Part shown: positions 13,655 through 21,382 of the stretch, in pieces
Layout: each line of letters opens with the position of its first letter
Numbering within the stretch: position 1 is the stretch's first letter
IMG/VR virus record: IMGVR_UViG_3300001097_000040
Span: 694-31,143 of that record
DNA: 30,450 nt
Direction: 5' to 3' (one strand)
From: a virus
Made by a program: the position numbers and the translations under genes
The notes under the pieces: generated by a model
Databases searched by the model: none
The model's input: the letters and a program-made list of their open reading frames with translations, nothing else
Told to the model about the DNA's origin: nothing

Positions 13655-13683
13655 TTGATTTTCTAGTAGAATTGTGATATAAT
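13655..13683 (+). promoter_or_regulatory. extended -10 promoter for the protease-scaffold-capsid genes
   Basis: TTGATT (13655-13660), a 17-base spacer and TATAAT (13678-13683) preceded by TGA. It starts 10 bases after the fibre stop and 31 bases before the ATG of the protease gene, so it can drive the capsid genes independently of the fibre genes. Confidence 0.9.
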
Positions 13684-13713
13684 AATTTTTATATTGCGTT
13701 AAATAGGGATAAT

Positions 13714-14475
13714 ATGGAAACAATTTATAAAGCTAAAAGCTTTTCTCCTACCGATGCAATGAAGAATAATGCAAAGCGCGGACTAACCCTGAGAGAGAAA
13801 TACTCTCGCGGTGGTTTAGATGCAGCTCAGGCTAAAGAAGAAGGTGTAGGTTCTGGCGTAGCCAGAGCAAGAGATATAATTAATGGTAATCTCAGCCTAG
13901 ATACTGTTAAGAGAATGTCAGCTTTCTTCAGCAGGCACGAGAAAAACTATAAACCTGAAAAGAAAATGCCAGATGGTGGCCCTACAGCAGGCACAATTGC
14001 TTGGCTACTTTGGGGTGGCTCTGCAGGTGTAGCGTGGTCTAGAAGAATATTAAAGCAAGAAGAGTTGACAAAAAGCTCCAGTAGTGCTTCTGTGCATGAC
14101 AGCAGCAGATTAACTATCGTTAAGGCTTTAGAGGAAGAATTGAAGCAGGTTACTTATGTAGCAATGCTCCCAGATCATACGGATCTTCACGGAGATTATA
14201 CATCAGAAGAAGAAGTTCGTAAGGCTAAAGAGTCCTTCAATAAATCCATGATGAGAGCTAACTTGTTTCATTTAGTTATGACAGATACTTTTGATATTAT
14301 TGAATCTTACTTAGCTGCTTGTGACATGACACTAAACGGACAGTTCGTGAAGAAAAGCACATGGCTAATTACCTTGCAAATACACGATGACTTTCTTTGG
14401 CAGATGATTAAAGATGATGAAATTACAGGTATATCTATCGGTGCTTTGGCTAATGTCGAAGACGCAGATGAATAA
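13714..14475 (+). CDS. prohead serine protease, XkdF-like
   Basis: A 253-residue protein in two parts. Residues 45-112 (GSGVARARDIINGN, RMSAFFSRHEKN, TIAWLLWGGSAGVAWSRR) match a conserved phage segment found in front of XkdF-type proteases. Residues 145-250 carry the XkdF pattern: DLHGDYTSEEEV, a His at 186 in ANLFHLV, IIESYLA with a likely nucleophile Ser198, VKKSTWLITLQIHDDFLW, then ITGISIGALAN. Such enzymes cut scaffold and capsid proteins during prohead maturation. It lies directly upstream of the scaffold, decoration and capsid genes, as expected, behind its own promoter. Assignment of catalytic residues is by analogy. Confidence 0.82.
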   Translation: METIYKAKSFSPTDAMKNNAKRGLTLREKYSRGGLDAAQAKEEGVGSGVARARDIINGNLSLDTVKRMSAFFSRHEKNYKPEKKMPDGGPTAGTIAWLLWGGSAGVAWSRRILKQEELTKSSSSASVHDSSRLTIVKALEEELKQVTYVAMLPDHTDLHGDYTSEEEVRKAKESFNKSMMRANLFHLVMTDTFDIIESYLAACDMTLNGQFVKKSTWLITLQIHDDFLWQMIKDDEITGISIGALANVEDADE

Positions 14476-14489
14476 CATAAAGGAATACA

Positions 14490-15731
14490 ATGCAAACAAC
14501 GCAAAAGACAATTAAGACTAAGCGCAAACTAAGTAATATTGATTTTAGTGCAGAAGGCTCGCATATTGCTCTTGTATCTAAAGATCAAGGTGGCCCTGCA
14601 TCAGGTGCTGATTATAAGTTAGTACTGAAAGCTAGTAACTTTAGCGAAGAGTTTGTGCAAAAGATGCAACAGGTTCGTGTTACAATGGAGCTACCAGATT
14701 TTCTTCGTAAGTTTTTCTCCTTATATGGAGATGATGCAGAAGTATTAGCTCTTATGATGGGTTACGAACCAATGCACACGATGCCTGATGGTACAAGTAT
14801 GGCTAAAGATGATCATGAAGATTACATTATGTCTAGGTTAGAATCTTACGAGGTAATGAAGTCTGCTTACGGTGCTGAGAGTCTTTCACAAGTTCTATCT
14901 GAGTTAGATGAAAACGAATACTTAGCACTATTAAATGATCAAGCTTTGATCGAGAAAGCATTTGACAAATTAGAAAAAGCATATAAACCAAAAGTTGGTG
15001 ATATGGTTTCATGGAACTCCAGCGGTGGTAGAGCTACTGGTAAGATTGAGAAGATTTTACAAGATGGAACAATCAAAGTACCCAATACAAGTTTCAGCGT
15101 AAAAGGGAGTAAAGATAATCCTGCTACGCTGATTAGACTTTATAGAGATGATGAACCTACGGATGTTCGTGTAGGTCACAAATCTTCTACACTTACTGAA
15201 GTACAGAAGTCTCTAGATACAGAATCTAAACCTACTGCTTTTGCAGAAGATAATGATACCTCAACAAACGCTAGCGTTGAGACAAGCCAAGGGGTGTCTA
15301 CCTCTGTTAACAAAGAAGAATTGGAGAAATCTAAGATGGATGACGAATTGAAAGTCGAAACTGTAGAAAAAGCTCAGTTTGAACTTGTGCAAAAAGCTCT
15401 AGAAGAGCAAAAAGTACAACTACAAAAAGCTTTGGACACTATTGCTGAATTTGAAGCTGATAAAAAAGAAGCTATCAACAAGGCAAAAACTGAAAAAATT
15501 AAAGCTATCGTCAAAGACGAAAGCAACGTTCAAGCAATCGCTAAGGCAGGTTTGACACTAGAATCTGAAGATGATTTTACTGCATTTGTTGTCGCTATTG
15601 AAGCAATCATGAAAGTTGTAGAATCTTCTGATATGTTTGTAGAAAAAGGCGCTTCTACTGAAGAAGCCTCCAGTAAAGAATCTGCTGTAGCTAGACTGTT
15701 AAAAGCCAAGCAAGCAAAGCAAGCTAAGTAA
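14490..15731 (+). CDS. capsid scaffold fusion with a Tudor-like (DUF2945/HVA1) domain
   Basis: A 413-residue protein. Residues 20-120 form an alpha/beta domain (SHIALVSKDQGGPASGADYK) of a kind found next to XkdF-like proteases. Residues 168-237 (VGDMVSWNSSGGRATGKI, then GSKDNPATLIRLY and VGHKSSTL) match the small beta-barrel DUF2945/HVA1 pattern. Residues 240-280 are a Ser/Thr-rich linker. Residues 283-413 are a charged, Lys/Glu-rich coiled coil ending KAKQAKQAK, typical of a scaffold. An internal ATG at 15336 (Met283) has GGAG 9 bases upstream and may yield a free 131-residue scaffold. It should be consumed by the protease after assembly. Confidence 0.75.
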   Translation: MQTTQKTIKTKRKLSNIDFSAEGSHIALVSKDQGGPASGADYKLVLKASNFSEEFVQKMQQVRVTMELPDFLRKFFSLYGDDAEVLALMMGYEPMHTMPDGTSMAKDDHEDYIMSRLESYEVMKSAYGAESLSQVLSELDENEYLALLNDQALIEKAFDKLEKAYKPKVGDMVSWNSSGGRATGKIEKILQDGTIKVPNTSFSVKGSKDNPATLIRLYRDDEPTDVRVGHKSSTLTEVQKSLDTESKPTAFAEDNDTSTNASVETSQGVSTSVNKEELEKSKMDDELKVETVEKAQFELVQKALEEQKVQLQKALDTIAEFEADKKEAINKAKTEKIKAIVKDESNVQAIAKAGLTLESEDDFTAFVVAIEAIMKVVESSDMFVEKGASTEEASSKESAVARLLKAKQAKQAK

Positions 15732-15748
15732 ATTAAAAGGAAAATATA

Positions 15749-16144
15749 ATGCCACTAATCGCAACAGAAGCCGCTCGTCTTTCAAACGTAGTCAAACAAG
15801 AGATCTTTCCAGAAGCCGGTTATTGCCGCCTCGTAGTTACCTACAATGGTACTGCCGCTTCCCTAGTTCCTGGTACTGTCTTAGGTAAAGTCACCGCAGA
15901 CGGTACATATAAAATTGCAGTTCAAACTGCTACCGATGGCTCACAAGTAGCCGATGCAATCGTAATGGTCGAGAAAACTGTAGCTTCTGCTACTGCCACC
16001 GGAGTTCTATGCTTAGTTCGCGGTGCTGCTATCGTATCTAAAGCTGGTCTAATTCTAGATACAAGTTATAACCTAGACGCCGAAAAAGATGCTGTATATG
16101 CTGCTTTCGATGCTAAGGGTATTCTCAGCAACGATACAGTTTAA
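15749..16144 (+). CDS. head decoration protein (lambda gpD-like)
   Basis: This 131-residue protein lies immediately upstream of the major capsid gene, with an AAAAGGA ribosome binding site. It is beta-rich with small residues (GTVLGKVTADGTYKIAV, then a VLCLVRGAAIV stretch), as in HDPD/gpD-type decoration proteins, which trimerise on the expanded head and strengthen it. The length is near the family norm of about 110-130. The N-terminal 20 residues would be the arm that contacts the capsid. Gene order protease, scaffold, decoration, capsid supports the call. Confidence 0.88.
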   Translation: MPLIATEAARLSNVVKQEIFPEAGYCRLVVTYNGTAASLVPGTVLGKVTADGTYKIAVQTATDGSQVADAIVMVEKTVASATATGVLCLVRGAAIVSKAGLILDTSYNLDAEKDAVYAAFDAKGILSNDTV

Positions 16145-16182
16145 TAGCTAACGTATATTAATAATAAAACAAGGAAATTATA

Positions 16183-17196
16183 ATGCAAACTCGCAGTTTT
16201 GAAAAACCATTTGAACTCGTTGACTATACCGAAGAACTACTCCTAGTTCCAAACACATGGGGTCTAGTTAACGAACTCGGAATTTTCCGTAATGAAGGTG
16301 TAGCCCAGCACAGCATTACCGTTGAATCCAGCCAAGGCACTCTCGGTCTAGTTACCGATAAAGTCCGTGGTGAGCGTAACAACGTAAACAGAGATGACAC
16401 TCGTGCTCTACGTTCATTCGCTATCCCGCACTTTCCACTTGATGACGCAATCAAGCCTGAAGATGTCCAAGGCAAGCGCGCTTACGGCTCTCCAGATCAG
16501 TCTGAAACTGAAGCTGCTGTTATTGCACGTAAGCTAGAGCGTATTCGCCGTAGCCACGCTGCTACACTAGAAGCTGCTCGTTGCTTTGCCATTACCACTG
16601 GTTCTATCTATGCTCCTAATGGTACTGTTGCTGGAAACTACTACACCGATTTCGGTGTTACTCGTAAAGAGGTTGACTTTGTACTAGGTACTTCAAGTAC
16701 TGATGTTCTAGCTAAATCTGAAGAGGCTATCGCTCACATTCAGGATAACATTCTCTCTGGTGAGAACGTAAGTAATGTAACTGTACTTTGCTCACCTGGT
16801 TTCTTCGGCAAGCTAATTACTCAAGCTGGCGTCAAAGAGGCTTACAAGTACTACTCTAGCACTCAAGAGCCACTACGTCAGCGTCTAGGCTCTGGTCTAT
16901 ACCGTCGTTTTACTCATGGCGGTGTCGAGTACATTGAATACCGTGGCTCTTACAACGGTGCTGTTCTGATCCCTGCTGGTGATGCTTACGCAATGCCACT
17001 AGGTACTAGCGACATGTTCATCAGCTACTTCTCACCTGCTAACAAGTTTGACTTTGTTAACACCATTGGTGAAGAGGCTTATGCTTTCACTTTCCGCGAT
17101 CCTAAAGGTAGCCAGATTGAGATTCAAACAGAATCTAACTTTGTGAACCTAGTTCGCCGCCCACAAGCTCTAGTTCGTTTGTTTTCAAGCAACTAA
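16183..17196 (+). CDS. major capsid protein (lambda gpE-like)
   Basis: A 337-residue protein with the layout of the gpE family. The N-terminus (FELVDYTEELLLVPNTWGLV) is followed by a spine helix segment (AVIARKLERIRRSHAATLEA), and the C-terminal part contains LGTSDMFISYFSPANKFDFVNT and a final RRPQALVRLFSSN. The length is close to lambda gpE (341). Codon use is visibly richer in C-ending codons than in its neighbours, as expected for the most abundant protein. An AAGGAAA ribosome binding site precedes the ATG and a UUCG-loop terminator follows 20 bases after the stop. Confidence 0.95.
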   Translation: MQTRSFEKPFELVDYTEELLLVPNTWGLVNELGIFRNEGVAQHSITVESSQGTLGLVTDKVRGERNNVNRDDTRALRSFAIPHFPLDDAIKPEDVQGKRAYGSPDQSETEAAVIARKLERIRRSHAATLEAARCFAITTGSIYAPNGTVAGNYYTDFGVTRKEVDFVLGTSSTDVLAKSEEAIAHIQDNILSGENVSNVTVLCSPGFFGKLITQAGVKEAYKYYSSTQEPLRQRLGSGLYRRFTHGGVEYIEYRGSYNGAVLIPAGDAYAMPLGTSDMFISYFSPANKFDFVNTIGEEAYAFTFRDPKGSQIEIQTESNFVNLVRRPQALVRLFSSN

Positions 17197-17215
17197 TAGC
17201 TAGTTAATTTAGATC

Positions 17216-17234
17216 CCCGCTTCGGCGGGTTTCT
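17216..17234 (+). terminator. terminator after the major capsid gene
   Basis: CCCGC (17216-17220), TTCG tetraloop and GCGGG (17225-17229), followed by TTTCT. The stem is short but GC-rich with the very stable UUCG loop. It separates capsid from connector and tail transcription; a new promoter follows at 17245. Confidence 0.9.
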
Positions 17235-17244
17235 AACATAAGAA

Positions 17245-17273
17245 TTGAAATATAGCATTAGTATTGTTATATT
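17245..17273 (+). promoter_or_regulatory. extended -10 promoter for the connector and tail genes
   Basis: TTGAAA (17245-17250), a 17-base spacer and TATATT (17268-17273) preceded by TGT. It restarts transcription just after the capsid terminator. Confidence 0.85.
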
Positions 17274-17292
17274 ATAGTGCTATTAAGTTTAC

Positions 17293-17352
17293 AGACTACG
17301 CTATAGTCTTTTTAAATACTTAGATTACGCTATAGTACTTAAATACTTAGAT
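17293..17352 (+). promoter_or_regulatory. leader with terminator-like hairpin and direct repeats
   Basis: A 6-bp hairpin (17293-17298 with 17304-17309, loop CGCTA) followed by TTTTT lies about 20 bases into the transcript from the 17245 promoter. TACGCTATAGT occurs at 17297-17307 and again at 17326-17336, and AAATACTTAGAT at 17314-17325 and 17341-17352. The second copy of the first motif lacks the hairpin partner. The repeats could bind a regulator or allow alternative folding, adjusting expression of the connector genes. Confidence 0.55.
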
Positions 17353-17398
17353 ACTACTATTTCAGTTTTTATGTTAGATACACTAAAGGACATATATT

Positions 17399-17827
17399 AT
17401 GACAATTCATGCACTTCGTATAGAGCTTGGTGATACATCTGCAGAATTTCCAATTATGTCAGATGACGAGTATACATATTTCTTGGGTAAGCATGATTGG
17501 AATATCCAACGAGCTTCTATGGATTCAGCTAAGAGTATTCTTCTAAAGCTTTCTATGCGTACCGATGAAACTGTAGATATTTTTAGTATTAAAGGCTCCT
17601 CAGCTGCAAAGAACTATATGCAGGCATTGCAGTTATATATTAAGAGTCCAGGTCTTAATTCTATGTACGATAAGATTCAAGGTTATGCAGGCGGTATATC
17701 TAAGGATGATATGATAGCTAATGATGCTAACTTAGATAACAATATAATTAAACAACCATCTGATACTTATTATACCTCAAGGACTAATCCTTCTTACCCA
17801 TCACGGTTTGGTTCGTTTGGCATTTAA
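17399..17827 (+). CDS. head-tail connector/adaptor protein
   Basis: The first gene after the capsid block, 142 residues, with an AAAGGA ribosome binding site 10 bases before the ATG. The N-terminal part (LRIELGDTSAEFPIMSDDEYTYFL) is a frequent opening of head-completion adaptors, whose helical bundle forms a ring under the portal. The helix SILLKLSMRTDETVDIFSIKGSS fits that family. The C-terminus (NPSYPSRFGSFGI) is extended and may reach into the portal. The call depends on motif plus position; which connector ring it forms is not settled. Confidence 0.75.
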   Translation: MTIHALRIELGDTSAEFPIMSDDEYTYFLGKHDWNIQRASMDSAKSILLKLSMRTDETVDIFSIKGSSAAKNYMQALQLYIKSPGLNSMYDKIQGYAGGISKDDMIANDANLDNNIIKQPSDTYYTSRTNPSYPSRFGSFGI

Positions 17828-17840
17828 CTGAAGGAAGTAT

Positions 17841-18197
17841 ATGGATAGATATTTAGCTCTTACAGTTAAGGCATTAAATCAACACGGTAAAATTTGTACT
17901 TATACTGTAGTTCAAGAGGGTTATTATGATGTTGAGACAAGTTCTACAAGCAACACAGAAACTAGCTATCAACTTAGAATGTACAAGAAGCACGTAAGAG
18001 CTAATCAGTATAACTTTCCGAATATGATAGGAAGAGATTCTGCTCTTTTTCATCTAGCGAATAATAATCTAGCGTTTACACCTGCTGTTAAAGATAAGAT
18101 AACAGTTGATTCTACTACTTATACTATAGACTCGATAACTGAACACGCTGCAGATGGTCTGATAATTCTATATAAGATATTAGCCGTAAAGAGTTAG
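17841..18197 (+). CDS. head closure-like connector protein
   Basis: This 118-residue, beta-rich protein has a strong GAAGGAAG ribosome binding site. Residues 75-115 (NNNLAFTPAVKDKITVDSTT, TIDSITEHAADGLIILYKI) resemble the beta-barrel of head-closure (stopper) proteins such as SPP1 gp16 or lambda gpFII. Its place between the adaptor and the tail-completion genes fits. The stopper ring keeps packaged DNA in the head until infection. The similarity is structural in flavour rather than a clear motif. Confidence 0.65.
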   Translation: MDRYLALTVKALNQHGKICTYTVVQEGYYDVETSSTSNTETSYQLRMYKKHVRANQYNFPNMIGRDSALFHLANNNLAFTPAVKDKITVDSTTYTIDSITEHAADGLIILYKILAVKS

Positions 18198-18199
18198 TA

Positions 18200-18691
18200 A
18201 TGCAAATATCAGTAAATACCTCTGCACTAGAGAAGAGCTTGAAAGACTTCCACGAAGAAGCTACTAGAAAGATGCAAGGTATGGTGGAAAAATTCTCATA
18301 CATTGTAGCTGTAACCGCAATAGATAATACTCCTATCGGTGATGCAGTTAAGTGGGAAGACCTTTACTTGAGGAGACAAAAATTAATCGGACTAGAACCT
18401 ATAGAAGGTTTTGCTAAGGGTTCTTGGAGAGTATCTACAGATGGTACTCTTGAGATGCAAGCACTATACGGAGACAGTTCTGACGATATGGCATCTTCAC
18501 TTATTAAATCAGACTTAAATGATTATAAGCTAGGTGAAACTATCATGATCAGTAACTTTGGGCCTTATATACTAGAACTTGAAAAGAATTTTGATAGGTA
18601 TAATAAAAATCAACCAATAATGCAGCCTACAATTGATTCCGTCATGAGAACATATCAATTACATCTTGACGATTATTATAAGGAAAGTTAA
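18200..18691 (+). CDS. tail completion/minor tail protein (gp10/gpZ-like)
   Basis: A 163-residue protein starting 2 bases after the previous stop. It contains AVTAIDNTPIGDAVKWEDLY in the N-terminal half, then FAKGSWRV, and ISNFGPYILELEKNF with MQPTIDSVMRTYQ near the C-terminus. This is the pattern of HK97-gp10/gpZ-type neck proteins, where the order 'NxxPYixxLE' and 'mhptvd' recurs. Such proteins join the tail to the head. The last base of its stop overlaps the next start. Confidence 0.8.
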   Translation: MQISVNTSALEKSLKDFHEEATRKMQGMVEKFSYIVAVTAIDNTPIGDAVKWEDLYLRRQKLIGLEPIEGFAKGSWRVSTDGTLEMQALYGDSSDDMASSLIKSDLNDYKLGETIMISNFGPYILELEKNFDRYNKNQPIMQPTIDSVMRTYQLHLDDYYKES

Positions 18692-19098
18692 TGGCAATTA
18701 TACAAATTAAAAGAGCAGCTGAACGTAGGCTACTTGCTTTGACCCCTACTTTAGCTACAGCATGGGAGGGAGTTAGTTTTGAGCCTACTGCTTCAATATA
18801 CCAAAGAGTTCAATTTACAATTCAAGCCCCAGAAGATCCTGTGCTAGGTGTAGGCTTCCACCGTGAAAGAGTAACTCTACAGGTGTTTATTGTAGGTTCT
18901 GCTAACAAAGGTACTTCTGAAGTTATTACACGGGCTGAACTTGTTCGCAATCACTTTGCAAAAGGTTTAGTACTAGAAGAAGATAATGTAAAGATACATG
19001 TACTAAAAACACCACAAATTGCTGGTAACACTGTTGTATCTGAGAGGGTAATCTGCCCTGTACTAATTCAATTAGTTGCAGAAGTATACTCATACTAA
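18691..19098 (+). CDS. tail terminator protein (gpU/DUF4128-like)
   Basis: A 135-residue protein whose ATG overlaps the previous stop (TAATG), so the two are translationally coupled. It reads as an alpha/beta domain: N-terminal helix (IKRAAERRLLALTPT), a strand with YQRVQFTIQAPEDPVLGVGFHRERVTLQV in several parts, and a C-terminal strand with VISPVLIQLVAEV-like residues. DUF4128 and gpU proteins form the hexameric ring that stops tail-tube growth. Size and gene order before the tail tube support the call. Confidence 0.8.
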   Translation: MAIIQIKRAAERRLLALTPTLATAWEGVSFEPTASIYQRVQFTIQAPEDPVLGVGFHRERVTLQVFIVGSANKGTSEVITRAELVRNHFAKGLVLEEDNVKIHVLKTPQIAGNTVVSERVICPVLIQLVAEVYSY

Positions 19099-19163
19099 TC
19101 GAGGTTGCTGAACCTAAATCAGTACATTTGCAAATGTTGAAAATTTAAATTAAGGAAAATAAT
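19099..19163 (+). other. short hairpin gap before the tail tube gene
   Basis: AGGTT/AACCT pair at 19102-19106 and 19111-19115 around GCTG, followed by a 14-base palindrome at 19124-19137. Neither has a T-run. They may set mRNA processing or stability so that the tail tube gene is expressed more strongly than the genes before it. Confidence 0.35.
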
Positions 19164-20369
19164 ATGCCAATTTCAAAAGGTACATCAAAAGTTGTTGCGT
19201 ACAAGAAAGAGAGTACTTGGGGTACTGTAGCTGGTGCAACATCTGCTAAATTACTTCGCCGTGTAACTGCCAGTTTTAACCTAGTAAAAGAGGCTTATGA
19301 GTCTAGTGAGATTCGTACAGATCGGCAAGTCTCTGACTTTCGTCATGGCGTGCGTTCTGCTGAAGGTTCTCTGAATGGTGAGTTATCTGCTTTAACTTAC
19401 TCTGATTTCATGGGTTCTATCAGTGGCCGTGATTTTACTTCTGTTAGTCTAGGCGCTTCTGCTCAAGTAACAGTTACGTCTACTACTGGTATTTACGAAC
19501 TTGTTCGTGGAGCAGGTTCATGGTTAACTGACGGTGTTCGTGTAGGTATGATTGTCCGTGCTAGTGGTTTAACAGCTACCTCAGATAATGCAAAGAACTT
19601 GCTAGTCGCTTCAATTACAGCTACAAACTTAACTGTAGTGCCTCTAAATAGCTCTACAATGACGGCACAGGTTGCTGCATCTGCTGTGACACTAGTTGCA
19701 CCAGGAAAGCAAACCTTCGTACCTGCTACCGGCCATACAGACGATTCATACACAGTAGAAGAGTTCTACTCTGATATTGCTCAATCTGAAGTTTATACAG
19801 GTATGAAAATAAATAGCATGGCTGTTCAACTACCTGCTACCGGCTTAACTACACTAGACTTCGGCTTTGCAGGTAAAGACCTAGCACAAACAGGTTCAAC
19901 TCAGTACTTTACTTCACCAACTGCACAGAATTCCAATGGTATTTTTGCTGCTGTTAACGGTATCATGCTTGTAGATGGCGCTCCTGTTGCTTTGGTAACT
20001 TCTGCTGACTTTTCAATCGAACGTGCAACAGAGAATGCAACAGCAGTAGGTTCTAACTCAATTGCTGAGATTTTCACTGGTCGTATCCGTGTTACTGGCA
20101 ATCTAAGTGTTTACTTCCAAGATGCAACTTTCCGTAGTTACTTCAACAGTGAAACACCTGTTGCTATTGTACTTAGCGTAACTGTAGATAGTAGCCCTTC
20201 TGCCGACTTCGTTACTTTTACACTGCCTAAAGTCAAACTAAGTAGCTTCACAAAAGATGACGGCGAACTCGGTATTATCGCATCTACCAGTTTCCAAGCT
20301 CTACTTAATGATGTAACTAGTGCAGGTTTAGTTGCTACTACGATTCAAATCCAAGATTCTGCTGCTTAA
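19164..20369 (+). CDS. major tail protein (tail tube)
   Basis: The 401-residue protein has the usual tube-protein opening (ISKGTSKVVAYKKESTWGTV, then AKLLRRVTASFNLVKEAYES) and long beta-rich stretches. The early segment with SEIRTDRQVSDFRHGVRSAEG is common to long tail-tube proteins that wrap the tape measure. Codon use is again biased toward C-ending and highly used codons, as for the capsid gene. An AAGGAAAA ribosome binding site precedes it. A strong terminator lies 25 bases after the stop, which limits read-through to the chaperone genes. Confidence 0.9.
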   Translation: MPISKGTSKVVAYKKESTWGTVAGATSAKLLRRVTASFNLVKEAYESSEIRTDRQVSDFRHGVRSAEGSLNGELSALTYSDFMGSISGRDFTSVSLGASAQVTVTSTTGIYELVRGAGSWLTDGVRVGMIVRASGLTATSDNAKNLLVASITATNLTVVPLNSSTMTAQVAASAVTLVAPGKQTFVPATGHTDDSYTVEEFYSDIAQSEVYTGMKINSMAVQLPATGLTTLDFGFAGKDLAQTGSTQYFTSPTAQNSNGIFAAVNGIMLVDGAPVALVTSADFSIERATENATAVGSNSIAEIFTGRIRVTGNLSVYFQDATFRSYFNSETPVAIVLSVTVDSSPSADFVTFTLPKVKLSSFTKDDGELGIIASTSFQALLNDVTSAGLVATTIQIQDSAA

Positions 20370-20393
20370 TACTTGCACAGATAACTTATGAAT

Positions 20394-20424
20394 AAACCCT
20401 TTGGTCAAAAGCCAAGGGGTTTTT
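20394..20424 (+). terminator. strong terminator after the tail tube gene
   Basis: An 11-bp stem (20394-20404 with 20412-20422, one T-G pair), 7-base loop and T-rich tail. It isolates abundant tail-tube transcription from the chaperone and tape-measure genes. Confidence 0.95.
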
Positions 20425-20439
20425 CTTTATTTGTACATC

Positions 20440-20468
20440 TTGATTTATCTGGAAATTTATGTTATAAT
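20440..20468 (+). promoter_or_regulatory. extended -10 promoter for chaperones, tape measure and tip
   Basis: TTGATT (20440-20445), a 17-base spacer and TATAAT (20463-20468) preceded by TGT. It lies between the tail-tube terminator and the chaperone ATG at 20502 and begins the last transcription unit in the window. Confidence 0.9.
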
Positions 20469-20501
20469 CATTTCTTGTTTATAAATAATAGAAAGGGTAT
20501 T

Positions 20502-20915
20502 ATGAAATTTGACCTAGCAAAGCATAATTACACAGAGATTGCAGAAGTTGGCTATAAGTTTGAATTAAAACTTCCCGGAACTGGTGAAGCTACTGGTGTA
20601 TTTATTAATGTACGTGGCGATCAATCTAAAACAGTAAAAGCTTTTGGTCGCAAGAAATACGCAGAATTTAAACTGCGTGAACAACAGGCAAAACGAAGAG
20701 GCAAAGAGCCTGAAGATATGACACTAGAAGAAGCTGAAGAGCTGAGTGTAGAGTCTGCCGTAGTCCGTGTAATCGGATGGGAAAATATCACAGAGAACGG
20801 CAAAGAGGTTGCATTCACAAAAGAAAATGCAGAGCGAGTTTTTAGCGAGTATTCTTGGATTAAAGATGCAGTGATGGAGGAAGCAGGTCAACTCCTGAAC
20901 TTTCGCTCAGAGTGA
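20502..20915 (+). CDS. tail assembly chaperone, short form (gpG-like)
   Basis: The 137-residue protein starts at ATG 20502 with GAAAGGG 5 bases upstream; the frame extends further left, but that part runs through the terminator and promoter. The sequence (FDLAKHNYTEIAEVGYKFEL, then SAVVRVIGWENITENGK) resembles short tail chaperones that coat the tape measure during assembly. It sits between tail tube and tape measure, as in nearly all siphoviruses. Its stop at 20913 is followed by a second frame (20899-21294) with no start codon or ribosome binding site of its own, which implies a frameshifted longer form. Confidence 0.85.
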   Translation: MKFDLAKHNYTEIAEVGYKFELKLPGTGEATGVFINVRGDQSKTVKAFGRKKYAEFKLREQQAKRRGKEPEDMTLEEAEELSVESAVVRVIGWENITENGKEVAFTKENAERVFSEYSWIKDAVMEEAGQLLNFRSE

Positions 20916-21294
20916 AATTGACGATGCTATTGGATTTGTAAAGCAAGAGTTTGAGCTAAGTAGAAAATCTGGTAACTCTGGTTCCTTGCGGGATCAGTTA
21001 AACTCCATATGGCGGCAAACAGGTGTAAAACCTAAAGAGCTAGAAGATATTAAAGAATTACCAGAGAGTTGCAATCAAGTCTGGCGTTGGTTTATAGATC
21101 TTAATAATGCAAGATCATCTAATGGTTATGGTGTTAACCCTATCGCTTACTCTGACCTTAAAGCTTATCTAGATCTCATAGGCATAGAGATTGAAGACTG
21201 GGAACTGAACTTAATTAAACGCATAGATAACGAAGCAATGATATCATATGCAAAAGAATCTGAAGCTGAACGAAAAAAAGCATCTAAGAAATAA
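20502..21294 (+). CDS. tail assembly chaperone, frameshifted long form (gpGT-like)
   Basis: The second chaperone frame (stop 21292-21294) is open from 20899 and reads DDAIGFVKQEFELSRKSG, then LRDQLNSIWRQTG. It has no ATG or GTG and its only early TTG (20986) lacks a ribosome binding site, so it is probably made by frameshifting from the short form. The shift needed is +1 (or -2). The best site is AAC TTT C at 20898-20904, where tRNA-Phe could slip from TTT to TTC, giving 134 residues of the short form plus 129 of the second frame, 263 in all. Lambda uses -1 and Mu -2 for the same fusion. The exact slip site is an inference. Confidence 0.7.
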
Positions 21295-21297
21295 AGT

Positions 21298-21351
21298 AGG
21301 AGCCTTCTGATGAGGGCTTCTATGTATATATTAATACTAGCATATACATAG
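21298..21351 (+). other. two hairpins upstream of the tape measure gene
   Basis: A 7-bp stem (21298-21304 with 21315-21321, one G-T) is followed at once by a perfect 10-bp stem (21320-21329 with 21342-21351). They share base 21320-21321, so only one can be fully formed at a time. No T-run follows either. They may adjust expression of the tape measure relative to the chaperones. Confidence 0.45.
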
Positions 21352-21382
21352 AATTATACTATTCATTACGTAGGAAATAAAA

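Noticed and set aside
20388-20501. N-terminal extension of the tail chaperone
   Set aside because: The segment includes the terminator and the promoter; translation from ATG 20502 with GAAAGGG is much more likely.
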